Below are positions 14,764-22,632 of a DNA stretch of 64,000 nt, in pieces. Under the pieces are notes generated by a model. The model was not told the origin of the DNA and did not search any database. It saw only the letters and a list, made by a program, of their open reading frames with translations. How positions within the stretch are numbered: the first letter of the stretch is position 1; every line of letters begins with the position of its first letter. The stretch is taken from contig CAZPPG010000001.1 in NCBI GenBank assembly GCA_964588385.1, forward strand, positions 62,001 through 126,000, given 5' to 3'. The position numbers and the translations under genes are program-made. The DNA is from JAHBWV01 sp964588385. GTDB lineage: Bacteria; Planctomycetota; Phycisphaerae; Phycisphaerales; UBA1924.

Positions 14764-16614
14764 TCAGAGGCCGTAGACGATGGGGATGAGGATGATGGAG
14801 ACGATGGCGGCGAGGAGGGTGAGCGGCCCGCCGAAGCGCATGAAATCGGACCATTTGTAGCCGCCGGGGCCCATGACCATGAGATTGGTCTGGTAGCCGA
14901 GCGGGGTCATGAACTCGAGGGATGCGGCGAGGCAGATGGCGATGGCGAAGGGGAGGAAGTTGTAGCCGCCGGTCTCTGCGATGGAGAGGGCGATGGGGAA
15001 CATGAGTGCGGCGGCGGCGTTGTTGCTGATGAGGGTGGTGAAGCCGAGGGTGAGCAGGTAGACGGTGGCGATGATGGCCCAGGGGCCGTAGGGGCCGGCC
15101 CATGTGGTGAGGTGGGTGGCGATGTAGGTGGCGAGTCCGGTGTTGGCCATGGCCTTGCCGAGTCCGAACGAGCATCCGATGACGATGATGACGGGCCACT
15201 CGATGCCGGCGCGGGCCTGGGGGCCGGTGCAGCAGCGGAGAAGGATCATGGCGCACGCGCCGCAGAGCGCGGCGAGGACCTCCGGGACCTTTCCGATGTA
15301 CGGGAGTTCGCCGACGGACATGAGGGTGATGACGGCGGCGAGGATGGCCAGCGCGATCCAGGCGCGGTCGTGGCGCGGCGCGGCCGCGCCCTCCACGGCG
15401 CTCAGCAGGTAGAAGTCCTGCGAGTCCTTGAAGCGTGCGATGAACCCTCGGTCGCCTTCGAGGAGGAGGGTGTCGCCGTTGCGCAGGACAATGTCGCCGA
15501 TTTTGCCTTCGAGGCGGTGGCCGAGGCGGTTCACGGCGACGACGACCGCGCCGTAGCGGGTGCGGATGCCGCTCTCGCGGATGGAGCGTCCGACCAGGGG
15601 CGAGCTGCGGGAGACGACGGCCTCAATAAGCTGCATTTGGGGGCGGTAGTGCGAGGGGGCTTCGCCGGAGAGGACGGGCGAGAGACCCTTGATCTTCTGG
15701 AGGTCCACGACGGAGTTGAGTGCGCCGACGAAGAGGAGCACGTCGTGCTCGCGGAGCTTCTCATCGGGGGCGACGGCGACCTGGCTCTCGTCGGCACGGT
15801 CGATGCGGCTGAGATAGAGACCGGGGAGGTGGCGGAGGCCGGCCTGCTCGATGGTCTTGCCGGCGATTGGCGAGCCGGCGGGGACGAGCATGGCGGTGGT
15901 GTAGTGACGCTGCGCCTCGGCATCGGATGCGGAGACGTTGGACTTGGGGAGCAGGCGGCCGGAGAGAAGGAGCATGTATGTGAGACCGACGATGGCGACG
16001 GGAACGCCGACGGCGGAAATGGTCCAGAAGTTCATCGCGGCGACAGGAGCATCGGGGTGGTTGCTGTTGTGTCCCTCGATGAGCGAGAAGACGACGAGGT
16101 TGGTGCTGGTGCCGATGAGGGTGCAGCAGCCGCCGAGGATGGCGGCGAAGGAGAGGGGCATGAAGAGTTGGGAGGGCGCGATGCGGGCGCGCTTGGCGAA
16201 GTCGCGGACGACGGGGATGAACATCGCGACGAGGGGCGTGTTGTTCATGAAGGCCGACAGCCCGACGACGGGGACGGTCATGCGGGCGCGGGCCTCGGTG
16301 GCGGACTTGGGGCGGCCGATGAGTCGGTCGGTGATGAGGTGCATGCCGCCGGTTTCGTGGAGTCCGGTGGCGACGATATAGAGGAAGGCGACGGTCATGA
16401 GTCCGGCGTTGGAGAAGCCGGCGAAGGCATCGTTGGGGGTGATGATGCCGCTCAAGAGGAAGATGGTGAGGACGCCGAGCATCACGAGGTCGGTGCCGAA
16501 GCGGCCGGTGGCCAGCACGGCGAGCATCAGGACGATGACGACCGCGGTGAGGACGGGCTGCCAGACGGGGACGGTGTCGGCGGCGAGCGTGATGAGAGGA
16601 AACAGAGAATCCAT
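14764..16614 (-). CDS. SLC13-family permease with central RCK C-terminal (TrkA-C) domains, paralogue
   Basis: 616-residue paralogue of the convergent gene. It shows the same signatures in the same order: SAFMNNTPLVAMFIPVV, IGTSTNLVVF, two TrkA-C modules, then ISNNAAAALMFPIA and MTPLGYQTNLMV. The equivalent segment QAGLRHLPGLYL before the RCK part is shared letter for letter by both proteins, supporting an old duplication. The ATG at 16614 begins MDSLFPLITLA. A 17 bp inverted repeat lies 68 bp upstream and may regulate it. Substrate unknown; sulfate or dicarboxylate are family options. Confidence 0.9.
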   Translation of the reverse strand: MDSLFPLITLAADTVPVWQPVLTAVVIVLMLAVLATGRFGTDLVMLGVLTIFLLSGIITPNDAFAGFSNAGLMTVAFLYIVATGLHETGGMHLITDRLIGRPKSATEARARMTVPVVGLSAFMNNTPLVAMFIPVVRDFAKRARIAPSQLFMPLSFAAILGGCCTLIGTSTNLVVFSLIEGHNSNHPDAPVAAMNFWTISAVGVPVAIVGLTYMLLLSGRLLPKSNVSASDAEAQRHYTTAMLVPAGSPIAGKTIEQAGLRHLPGLYLSRIDRADESQVAVAPDEKLREHDVLLFVGALNSVVDLQKIKGLSPVLSGEAPSHYRPQMQLIEAVVSRSSPLVGRSIRESGIRTRYGAVVVAVNRLGHRLEGKIGDIVLRNGDTLLLEGDRGFIARFKDSQDFYLLSAVEGAAAPRHDRAWIALAILAAVITLMSVGELPYIGKVPEVLAALCGACAMILLRCCTGPQARAGIEWPVIIVIGCSFGLGKAMANTGLATYIATHLTTWAGPYGPWAIIATVYLLTLGFTTLISNNAAAALMFPIALSIAETGGYNFLPFAIAICLAASLEFMTPLGYQTNLMVMGPGGYKWSDFMRFGGPLTLLAAIVSIILIPIVYGL

Positions 16615-16681
16615 GCAGGATTATCGGTTGTGCGTGGGTGAACCTTGCATGGGCGCGGGACACGACTTTCACGGGCGGTGT

Positions 16682-16698
16682 TCACGGAAAATCCGTGA
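16682..16698. promoter_or_regulatory. Inverted repeat upstream of the SLC13 paralogue
   Basis: Perfect 7 bp arms TCACGGA/TCCGTGA separated by AAA, 68 bp before the ATG at 16614. Size and symmetry fit a dimeric regulator site; a small hairpin is the alternative. Confidence 0.4.
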
Positions 16699-16800
16699 GA
16701 ATCGCAAGTGGATCGGTCGGCGGGTTGTGCGCGATGGGAGGCGTGCAAGGTGCGAGGAGGGCGGGGAAGAAGTGAAAGGGATGAGAAGCAGCCGCCGAGG

Positions 16801-16932
16801 TTGCAGAGAGCGCGGAGGATCTCAGAGGAGAACGGTGGAGAGAAGAGGTTGAACGCGAAGGTCGCGAAGGAAGGCAGTTGGTGAAGAGCAGAGCTTGAAC
16901 GCGGAGGGCCGCGGAGGGCCGCGGAGAAGAGA
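16801..16932. repeat. GAACGCGGAG-type dispersed simple repeat, long copy
   Basis: About 130 bp of imperfect GCGCGGAG, GAACGCGAAG and GCCGCGGAG units. The segment GTTGAACGCGAAGGTCGCGA here (16849 onward) recurs with one change at 62281. The remainder of 16615-17040 holds no supportable gene. Confidence 0.65.
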
Positions 16933-17040
16933 AGGACATTCACCATGGAGAACAGGGAGGGGGAAGGGGAGGGGCTAAGGGGTAAAGGGGCAGATGGACA
17001 AAGGGACCGAGGGCATTGTGTCCTGCGGGGGTTGGAAGCA

Positions 17041-17048
17041 ATATGCAA
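17041..17048 (+). promoter_or_regulatory. Additional ArsR-type half-site
   Basis: ATATGCAA, identical to the left arm of the inverted repeat at 17092-17115 and 51 bp upstream of it. Possibly a secondary binding site for the ArsR repressor. Confidence 0.4.
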
Positions 17049-17091
17049 CAAAAGGATTGCGTGTGGTGGTGAGGCGCCGGGCGCGCGGGTA

Positions 17092-17115
17092 ATATGCAAT
17101 CACGCGGTTGCATAT
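17092..17115. promoter_or_regulatory. Probable ArsR operator overlapping the SRPBCC-arsR promoter
   Basis: Perfect 8 bp inverted repeat ATATGCAA-N8-TTGCATAT. The left arm overlaps a TAATAT (17090-17095) that can serve as a -10 box, and the start codon of the SRPBCC gene follows 12 bp later with GGAG between. The geometry is that of an autoregulated ArsR operon: repressor binding would cover the promoter. Confidence 0.65.
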
Positions 17116-17127
17116 GGAGTCTGCGCG

Positions 17128-17658
17128 ATGGGCACGAAGGACAGGCGGATCGACAGCGGCGGGTCGGAGGGCGGCGCGCCCGTGGTCGTGACGGACCGGA
17201 TTGAGCGCTCGGTCCAGATTGCGGCCCCGCGGAGCGTGGTGTGGAGCGTGCTGGCGGATGCCACCGAGTTCGGCGCGTGGTTCGGCATGCGCATCGAGGG
17301 CGCGTTTCGTCCCGGGGCGTCGGTGAAGGGGCGCGTGACGCATCCTGGGTATGAGCACGTGGTGTGCGACATGACGGTTGTGCGGATGGAGCCGGAGCGG
17401 GTGTTCTCTTATCGGTGGCATCCCTATGCGGTGGAGCCGGGCGTTGATTACTCGAAGGAGGAGCCGACGCTGGTTGAGTTCACGCTGGAGGCGTGCACGC
17501 TTCAAGGCGGAGCAGTCGGGACGAGGTTGACGGTGGTGGAATCGGGGTTTGACAAGGTGCCCTTGGAGCGCCGGGCGATGGCGTATCGGATGAACTCGGG
17601 CGGGTGGGACTATCAGGTGGAGGCGATACGGAAGTATGTCACGAAAGCCGGGGCGTAG
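17128..17658 (+). CDS. SRPBCC/AHSA1-family protein
   Basis: 176-residue START-like SRPBCC domain protein of the AHSA1 type: a helix-grip ligand-binding fold with conserved IAAPRSVVWSVLADATEFGAWFG near the N-terminus and the helical C-terminus GWDYQVEAIRKYV. Family members bind small hydrophobic ligands; those paired with ArsR regulators are common and of mostly unknown substrate. The ATG at 17128 has GGAG at 8 nt and immediately follows the operator; the longer frame would translate through the operator. The downstream arsR-type gene starts 35 bp after its stop. Confidence 0.85.
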   Translation: MGTKDRRIDSGGSEGGAPVVVTDRIERSVQIAAPRSVVWSVLADATEFGAWFGMRIEGAFRPGASVKGRVTHPGYEHVVCDMTVVRMEPERVFSYRWHPYAVEPGVDYSKEEPTLVEFTLEACTLQGGAVGTRLTVVESGFDKVPLERRAMAYRMNSGGWDYQVEAIRKYVTKAGA

Positions 17659-17692
17659 GGCGGTCGGGCGTCGTGTTGAGCGTGGCGGGGAC

Positions 17693-18016
17693 ATGGCGTT
17701 GATGCGTGCCGCGCCGGTGTTTGCTGCGCTGGGTGATCAGACGCGGCTGGGGCTGGTGTTGCGGTTGAGCGCGGATGGGCCGCTGTCGATCGCGCGGCTG
17801 ACGGAGGGTTTGCACGTCTCGCGACAGGCGGTGACGAAGCACCTGAGGGTTCTGGAGGAGGCGGGGCTGGCGCGGGGGACGCGAGTGGGGCGGGACAGCG
17901 TGTGGGAGATGTCGCCGGAGCGGCTGGATGAGGCGCGGCGATGGCTCAGCCACATCGAGGGGCAGTGGGACGATGCGCTCGGGAGGTTGAAGCGGAGGTT
18001 GGAGGGGACGGCGTAG
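17693..18016 (+). CDS. ArsR-family winged-helix repressor
   Basis: 107-residue ArsR/SmtB-family regulator: FAALGDQTRLGLVLRL, then the recognition helix region LHVSRQAVTKHLRVLEEAGL, and a beta-wing (RGTRVGRDSVWEM). The metal-binding CxC of classical ArsR is absent, as in the subgroup paired with SRPBCC proteins. Start placed at the ATG 17693 after GGGG; an ATG at 17636 overlapping the upstream gene is the alternative. It most likely binds the inverted repeat at 17092-17115 and represses its own operon. Confidence 0.85.
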   Translation: MALMRAAPVFAALGDQTRLGLVLRLSADGPLSIARLTEGLHVSRQAVTKHLRVLEEAGLARGTRVGRDSVWEMSPERLDEARRWLSHIEGQWDDALGRLKRRLEGTA

Positions 18017-18028
18017 CGCACGCGGCGT

Positions 18029-19027
18029 TCATGCTCCGACCGGCGCCATCTTCTTGAGTCGTGCGGGGCGGCCATGCTGGACGATGGACTTCACGTGCTT
18101 GCGGAGCCGGTCGAGGAGGTTCCAGTAGAGCACGAGCGCGATCAGGGGGCCGAGCCCGATCAGCAGGGCGCCAGGGATGTACAGGACGGGCAGGAGCCAC
18201 ATGTAGGTCTTGGTGCGCTTGACGATGAAGTAATCCGGCACACGCGTTGCCAGCCAACGGGTGTAGCGCATGACGGCGAAGAACTGAACAGCCCAGAGGA
18301 CAAGGCCCACGATCGTGAGGCAGGCGTTGATGATCTGCAGCAGCGTGCCCACGCCGCCGGCAGCGGCGGAGGGGGCCGCGGTCGGGATGATCTCCACGAT
18401 CGTGGTGACAACGGCGATGGCGGCCTGTGCGGCGACCGTCCAGCGGATGGTGGCGCGTGCCGATCGCGTGGTTTCGAGCGCGACTTGGCTGGGATCCGGC
18501 TGGGTGAACTTCCAGTATCCGAAGAGAATGATCGCGGAGACAGCGAGCGAAAGGACCTGGATGATGAGCGTGAGACCTGGAGCGCCGATTCCCATGGCCG
18601 CCAGCAGTGCAGCGCCGAATGCGGCGGAGATCATCACAATGATCAGGAGAAGGATGCCGTTGAGGACGAACGAGAGTCCGGAGCGGAGGGTCAGGAGGTA
18701 CGCGGGATCGGCATTGGCGAGGGTGGGCTCGCGGAGAGAGAGCGCGACATCGGTGGCGCACTCGGGGCACTTGCCGTCCACCGGGAGTCCGTCGAGGGCG
18801 TAGGCGCAGCGGATGCAGTAGCGGCCCGCGGTCGTGGCGGCCACGGGACCGACAGCATCGGCGATGGGTGTGCCGCACTCGGGGCAGGGGGAGCCGCGCG
18901 AGAGGCCGGTGAGGGCGTAGCCGCAGGCGATGCAGGTTTCGTTGCCCCGGAGCGTGTGGGCGGGGTGGGCAGTGGATGCGTGTGCGGCGTAGGGGTTGTG
19001 GGCCCGGCTGGAGGGGATCGCGTCCAT
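18029..19027 (-). CDS. Membrane protein with two N-terminal zinc ribbons
   Basis: 332 residues. Two CxxC...CPEC zinc ribbons lie in the N-terminal third (CIACGYALTGLSRGSPCPEC and CIRCAYALDGLPVDGKCPEC). At least five hydrophobic helices follow between about residues 110 and 310. This ribbon-plus-membrane architecture, with the GYxLxGL spacing, is widespread in Planctomycetota and has no assigned function. Convergent with the arsR-type gene (12 bp gap). Confidence 0.75.
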   Translation of the reverse strand: MDAIPSSRAHNPYAAHASTAHPAHTLRGNETCIACGYALTGLSRGSPCPECGTPIADAVGPVAATTAGRYCIRCAYALDGLPVDGKCPECATDVALSLREPTLANADPAYLLTLRSGLSFVLNGILLLIIVMISAAFGAALLAAMGIGAPGLTLIIQVLSLAVSAIILFGYWKFTQPDPSQVALETTRSARATIRWTVAAQAAIAVVTTIVEIIPTAAPSAAAGGVGTLLQIINACLTIVGLVLWAVQFFAVMRYTRWLATRVPDYFIVKRTKTYMWLLPVLYIPGALLIGLGPLIALVLYWNLLDRLRKHVKSIVQHGRPARLKKMAPVGA

Positions 19028-19236
19028 CGGGGCAGGATACCGAATCCCGTGAGTTGGGGAGAAGCGTGCGAGGTGGCGGTCGAAGCGGGGACGGGCACAA
19101 GGGTTGTTGGCGCGAGATTGCGAGGGGCGGCCTGCGGGATTGAGCGCGGGTTACGCATTGAGTGCGGCGACCCGGGCCGGGGCGACGCGCTGTCTGCACG
19201 CGTGCACGAGACCCGAGGGACGCCTCGGAGCGATCG

Positions 19237-19794
19237 ATGGCACTTGACAAGGAACTGAATCAGGCGAGGTACGAGGCGACGAAACTGGGCGATGGAAGGA
19301 CGCGGTTCAGGGTGACGCCTGCACCGGTGCCGAAGCTCGGGTGCTTGTATGTGACGGTGGGGGGGTTGTGCGCGTTTCTGGGCGGGCTGATTTTCTCGGC
19401 GGGCGGGCCTCTGGCGGTTGTGGGGGTGATCGGCGGCGGGGTGGGCGGGTTCATGTTCGCGAAGTGGTTCTGGACGCGGAACGTGAACAAGCGGCGTTCG
19501 CCTGGGGGCGAGTTCGTGGCGGGGCCGGAAGGTGTTGAGGTGGGCAGCGAGAAGATTGCGCGGGATCGGATTCATCAGTTCGTGATCCGCAACGGCATGG
19601 ACCTGGCGCGGGAGACGAGTGTGGTGAGGGACAACGTGTCGGCCCAGCGGCACGCGAACGTCGCGCTGGCGGCGCGGGTGTCGTACATCCTGCAGGTGGA
19701 GGCGGGGGGGCGCGCGACGACGCTGGCGGGCGGCATGACGGAGACGTGCGCGACGGGGTTGCAGACGGATGTGATGAAGGCGATGGAGGGATGA
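19237..19794 (+). CDS. Hypothetical membrane protein
   Basis: 185 residues, not recognised. A soluble N-terminus of about 35 residues is followed by two closely spaced Gly-rich membrane helices (residues 37-75: LYVTVGGLCAFLGGLIF and LAVVGVIGGGVGGFMF). A cytosolic or periplasmic C-terminal domain has a pattern GVEVGSEKIARDRIHQFVIRN reminiscent of PH-like domains. Start at ATG 19237 with GGAG upstream; the longer frame adds an Arg-rich non-conserved-looking leader. A strong hairpin terminates it. Confidence 0.65.
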   Translation: MALDKELNQARYEATKLGDGRTRFRVTPAPVPKLGCLYVTVGGLCAFLGGLIFSAGGPLAVVGVIGGGVGGFMFAKWFWTRNVNKRRSPGGEFVAGPEGVEVGSEKIARDRIHQFVIRNGMDLARETSVVRDNVSAQRHANVALAARVSYILQVEAGGRATTLAGGMTETCATGLQTDVMKAMEG

Positions 19795-19809
19795 GATCGG
19801 AATCGAAAG

Positions 19810-19837
19810 GAACCCAGGGAGTGCAATCCCTGGGTTC
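19810..19837. terminator. Bidirectional terminator between convergent genes
   Basis: Perfect 11 bp stem GAACCCAGGGA/TCCCTGGGTTC with a 6 nt loop. On the minus strand it is followed by CTTTCGATT. It sits between the stops at 19794 (plus) and 19882 (minus). Confidence 0.75.
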
Positions 19838-19881
19838 TCAAACGATGTGCGTCAGTGAAGGACCCGCGCGGGATCGGCCGC

Positions 19882-20754
19882 TCAGCCGAAGACCTGGTTG
19901 GCGTTGGCGAGGGTCTCGGGGAGGGCGGCTCTGATCTGCTCCATCAGCGTGGGGTTGAGCTTGATGGCCTCGGGGACGGCGGGGTCGATGTTCTTGGAGA
20001 CGAGGTCGGCGGTGAAGCCCTGGCCGGCCTCGGCGCAGAGGCGGTCGGCGATGTAGACGATGCCGGTGAGCGTGCGGGCCTCGGCCGGGAGTTCGAGCGG
20101 GCGGTGGTGGTAGCCGGTGACGGAGGTGAAGGAGGCGGGGAACTTCCACTTGGAGCAGAGGCCCGCGCCGAAGTCCTGGTGGGTTGCGCCGAAGGCCTTC
20201 TCTTCCAGATCGAGGAAGGGCGTGGAGGGGTCGGCGGCGTACTGCTCGAAGACCTCGATGAGCTTGTTGCGGTCGTATTGCATCTCGACCATGATGCCGA
20301 TGTCGTGGATGAGGCCGGCGAGGAAGGCCTCATCGGAGAGGCCGACCTTCATCTTGTCGGCGATCATCTTGCAGACGGCGGCGACCTGCGTGGAGTGAAC
20401 CCAGAGGTCGCGGGCGGAGAAGTTGCGGGTGAGTTCGCCGCCGCGGAAGAGCTTGGCGAGTGAGGCGGCGATGGCGATGTTCTTCACGGCGTTCAGGCCG
20501 AGGAGGACGATGGCTCGGTTGATGGAGCCGATCTGTCCGGGGAGCCCGTAGAAGGAGGAGTTGACGACCTTGAGGATGCGCGAGCAGAGCGCGGGGTCGT
20601 TGGAGATGACCTTGTTGAGGTCCTGGGCGGTGGACTTTGGGTCCTCGACCAGTTCGATGATCTTGAGCGTGATCTCGGGGAGCGTTGCGATGTGGCTGAT
20701 CTCGCGGATCGCCGAGGTCACCACCTGCTCGCGTGTCTGTGTCGTCGCGCTCAT
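19882..20754 (-). CDS. HDOD-domain protein
   Basis: 290-residue HDOD protein, a catalytically inactive relative of HD-GYP/HD phosphohydrolases used in signalling. Typical features: SNDPALCSRILKVVNSSFYG near residues 45-65, ISSINR/INRAIVLLGL-type helix, and degenerate HD motifs GLIHDIGIM and GYHHRPLE. Start ATG at 20754 with AGGGAC upstream; the longer frame is Arg-rich and unlikely. No receiver or GGDEF domain is fused. Likely a cytosolic signalling adaptor. Confidence 0.88.
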   Translation of the reverse strand: MSATTQTREQVVTSAIREISHIATLPEITLKIIELVEDPKSTAQDLNKVISNDPALCSRILKVVNSSFYGLPGQIGSINRAIVLLGLNAVKNIAIAASLAKLFRGGELTRNFSARDLWVHSTQVAAVCKMIADKMKVGLSDEAFLAGLIHDIGIMVEMQYDRNKLIEVFEQYAADPSTPFLDLEEKAFGATHQDFGAGLCSKWKFPASFTSVTGYHHRPLELPAEARTLTGIVYIADRLCAEAGQGFTADLVSKNIDPAVPEAIKLNPTLMEQIRAALPETLANANQVFG

Positions 20755-21030
20755 GTCCCTGTGCTCCCTGTGTCTGTCACGGGCTTTGCTCGTCCGGCTT
20801 CCGTGCTCGGACCGGCCTTCTCGGATAGGGGCATGATCGGCGGGAACGCCCGGTGACTTTCCTTGGAGGTCCGGATTCATGACTGGTGGGGGCGGAGCGA
20901 CGCGACGGGCGTGGTCGGCGGGTGCGGTCGCGGTTATCGGGACAGAAGGTGGGCGGGGAACTACACTGGGCGGATGCCGCGTGGATGCTCAGGGGAGCGG
21001 TCCGACCCTGCACGGGGCACTCAGGAGCGG

Positions 21031-21849
21031 ATGATGCCGAACCCGATGGTTTCGCCGGATGGACGTCCGTGGGTGATTCCCGCGCCGGATGTGCCGCCAG
21101 AGAAGCGTGCGATCCCGAATCCGGAGTTGCGGCACTACCCGCGTCTTGAGGGGGAGCATCCGCGTCGGTGGCAGTATCCGCGTTACCTTGTGAACGACGG
21201 GGTTTCGTGGCTGCGTTCGTTGCGCGAGATGTACGAGATGCCGATCGTGTTTCCGGCGTCGTTGTCGCCGGAGGCGGGGCTGATGCTGCACGGGCTGGTG
21301 CGGAACATGCGGCCGCGGGTGGCGGTGGAGGTGGGGACGTTTGTGTCGGTGAGCACGCACTGGATCGCGTCGGCGCTGAAGGAGAACGGGGAGGGGGGGC
21401 TGCTTCACTGCTTCGACGATTTCGGGCCGATCCGGAAGGGCGCGTGGCGTGACGCGGAGATGCTGTCGGGGCGCGAGACGTGGGTGAGGGAGCGGCTGGC
21501 GCGGGCGGGGCTGATCGAGCATTGTCGCCTGTATCCGGGGAACTCGCCTCACAGGTTGAAGGAGCAGCGCGAGTCGTTCAAGTCGATGGGCGGCGTGGAC
21601 TTCGCGTTCATTGATGGGGACCACGGGGTGTACGGCGCGGTGCAGGATTTCTGGGCGATCGAGCCGGTGCTGAACACGGGCGCGTACGTGGTGTTCCACG
21701 ATATTTTCCCGGATCAGTGCGGCGGGCACAACGGCCCTCGTGAGATCCTGGATCGGATCAACGAGATCAGCGCGGGGCTGTACGAGAAGCTGGAGCTGTA
21801 CCTGTCGCCGTTGAACTATGGGATGGGGGTTTTGCGGCGGATTGGGTAG
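21031..21849 (+). CDS. Class I SAM-dependent methyltransferase
   Basis: 272-residue enzyme resembling the Methyltransf_24-type family. Motif I is VAVEVGTFVSVSTHW at about residues 91-105 and the post-I acidic region is FAFIDGDHGVYGAVQDF. The N-terminal 80 residues form a family-specific cap. Start ATG 21031 has AGGAG at a good distance; a second ATG follows immediately. Related enzymes modify sugars or cell-surface glycans, but no substrate is evident. The stop is 54 bp before the MNT antitoxin gene on the same strand. Confidence 0.78.
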   Translation: MMPNPMVSPDGRPWVIPAPDVPPEKRAIPNPELRHYPRLEGEHPRRWQYPRYLVNDGVSWLRSLREMYEMPIVFPASLSPEAGLMLHGLVRNMRPRVAVEVGTFVSVSTHWIASALKENGEGGLLHCFDDFGPIRKGAWRDAEMLSGRETWVRERLARAGLIEHCRLYPGNSPHRLKEQRESFKSMGGVDFAFIDGDHGVYGAVQDFWAIEPVLNTGAYVVFHDIFPDQCGGHNGPREILDRINEISAGLYEKLELYLSPLNYGMGVLRRIG

Positions 21850-21853
21850 GGCT

Positions 21854-21881
21854 TTGGGGCGGGTTGCGGCGGCTGTATAAT
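21854..21881 (+). promoter_or_regulatory. Promoter of the HEPN/MNT pair
   Basis: Perfect TATAAT (21876-21881) with TTGGGG 16 nt upstream, ending 21 nt before the antitoxin ATG. This gives the pair its own promoter between the methyltransferase stop and the first start codon. Confidence 0.55.
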
Positions 21882-21902
21882 GTGGTCAGACGGGCTTTCG
21901 CC

Positions 21903-22226
21903 ATGGTGATCAACGGTGTCAACTTCCCAGAGGATCGGATCGCGGAGTTCTGCGGTCGGTATGGCGTGAAGCGACTGAGTCTGTTCGGCAGCATTCTGCG
22001 CGAGCAGGGTCCCGAGGGTGGGTACGGGTTCCGGCCCACGAGCGACATCGACATCCTTGTCGAGTTTTTGCCGGGTCGCGTTCCCAGCCTTCTGGACTTT
22101 GGCGGCATGCAGATCGAGATGTCGGAGATCATCGGGCGTGAGGTTCAGTTGGCCACGCCGCCGATGCTGTCGAAGTACTTCCGGGATCGAGTGCTCGCTG
22201 AGGCGAGACCGCTGCATGCTGCGTGA
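21903..22226 (+). CDS. mntA: MNT-domain nucleotidyltransferase, type VII antitoxin
   Basis: 107-residue minimal nucleotidyltransferase. Family members adenylylate or otherwise modify the partner HEPN RNase to neutralise it. The pol-beta-like active site is present: Gly29-Ser30 and Asp48-Ile-Asp50 in SDIDILVEF. The usual GSx10DxD spacing is stretched to GSx17DxD by an insertion around QGPEGGYG. Start ATG 21903, inside a segment with its own TATAAT. Its last 11 bases overlap the start of the HEPN gene, so expression is translationally coupled. Confidence 0.85.
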   Translation: MVINGVNFPEDRIAEFCGRYGVKRLSLFGSILREQGPEGGYGFRPTSDIDILVEFLPGRVPSLLDFGGMQIEMSEIIGREVQLATPPMLSKYFRDRVLAEARPLHAA

Positions 22227-22596
22227 TCCGAGCAAGGGTGGCCCGACCGACCGCGAGCGCTTCCTTCACATGCGTGATGCTGGACGAGACGTGATGACGA
22301 TCATGCGAGGCGTGTCACGTGAGGCGTTTGAGTCCGACATGATTCGTCAGCGTGCTGTGGTGAACGCGTTACAGATCGTGGGAGAGGCCGCGGCTCGGAC
22401 GTGCGATGCAGGCAGTTCGCGTTGTCCCGCGCTCCCATGGGGGAAGATCGTTGCGACGCGGAACATTCTCGTGCATGTCTATTGGGGCATTGACCTTGAG
22501 CAGATCTGGCTGATGGCAACAGTGAGCGTGCCGGACATGCTGCCCCATGTCGAGGCCGCGCTGGAATCGTGGCCGCCTGATCAGCCGAGCGTCTGA
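22216..22596 (+). CDS. hepT: HEPN-domain RNase toxin, type VII
   Basis: 126-residue HEPN protein (DUF86/HepT type). It carries the exact RNase signature Rx4HxY: Arg82-NILV-His87-Val-Tyr89. The start ATG at 22216 overlaps the antitoxin stop by 11 bp. Together with the upstream MNT gene this is a complete HepT-MntA-type toxin-antitoxin module: an RNase toxin controlled by nucleotidyl transfer. It lies between a methyltransferase and tmk, with no mobile-element ends visible, so it is either a stable chromosomal module or an old insertion. Confidence 0.87.
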   Translation: MLRDPSKGGPTDRERFLHMRDAGRDVMTIMRGVSREAFESDMIRQRAVVNALQIVGEAAARTCDAGSSRCPALPWGKIVATRNILVHVYWGIDLEQIWLMATVSVPDMLPHVEAALESWPPDQPSV

Positions 22597-22632
22597 TTGA
22601 GCGCGGGGCGGGTTCACCCTACACTCGGCCCC

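Noticed and set aside
14755..16641. Very long open frame antisense to the second SLC13 gene
   Set aside because: Gly/Glu/Asp-rich composition typical of antisense frames in GC-rich genes; no start context or domain, and the opposite strand is clearly a permease.
21903..22596. Insertion of the toxin-antitoxin pair into tmk or the methyltransferase
   Set aside because: Both neighbours are full length with normal termini; no disrupted remnant.
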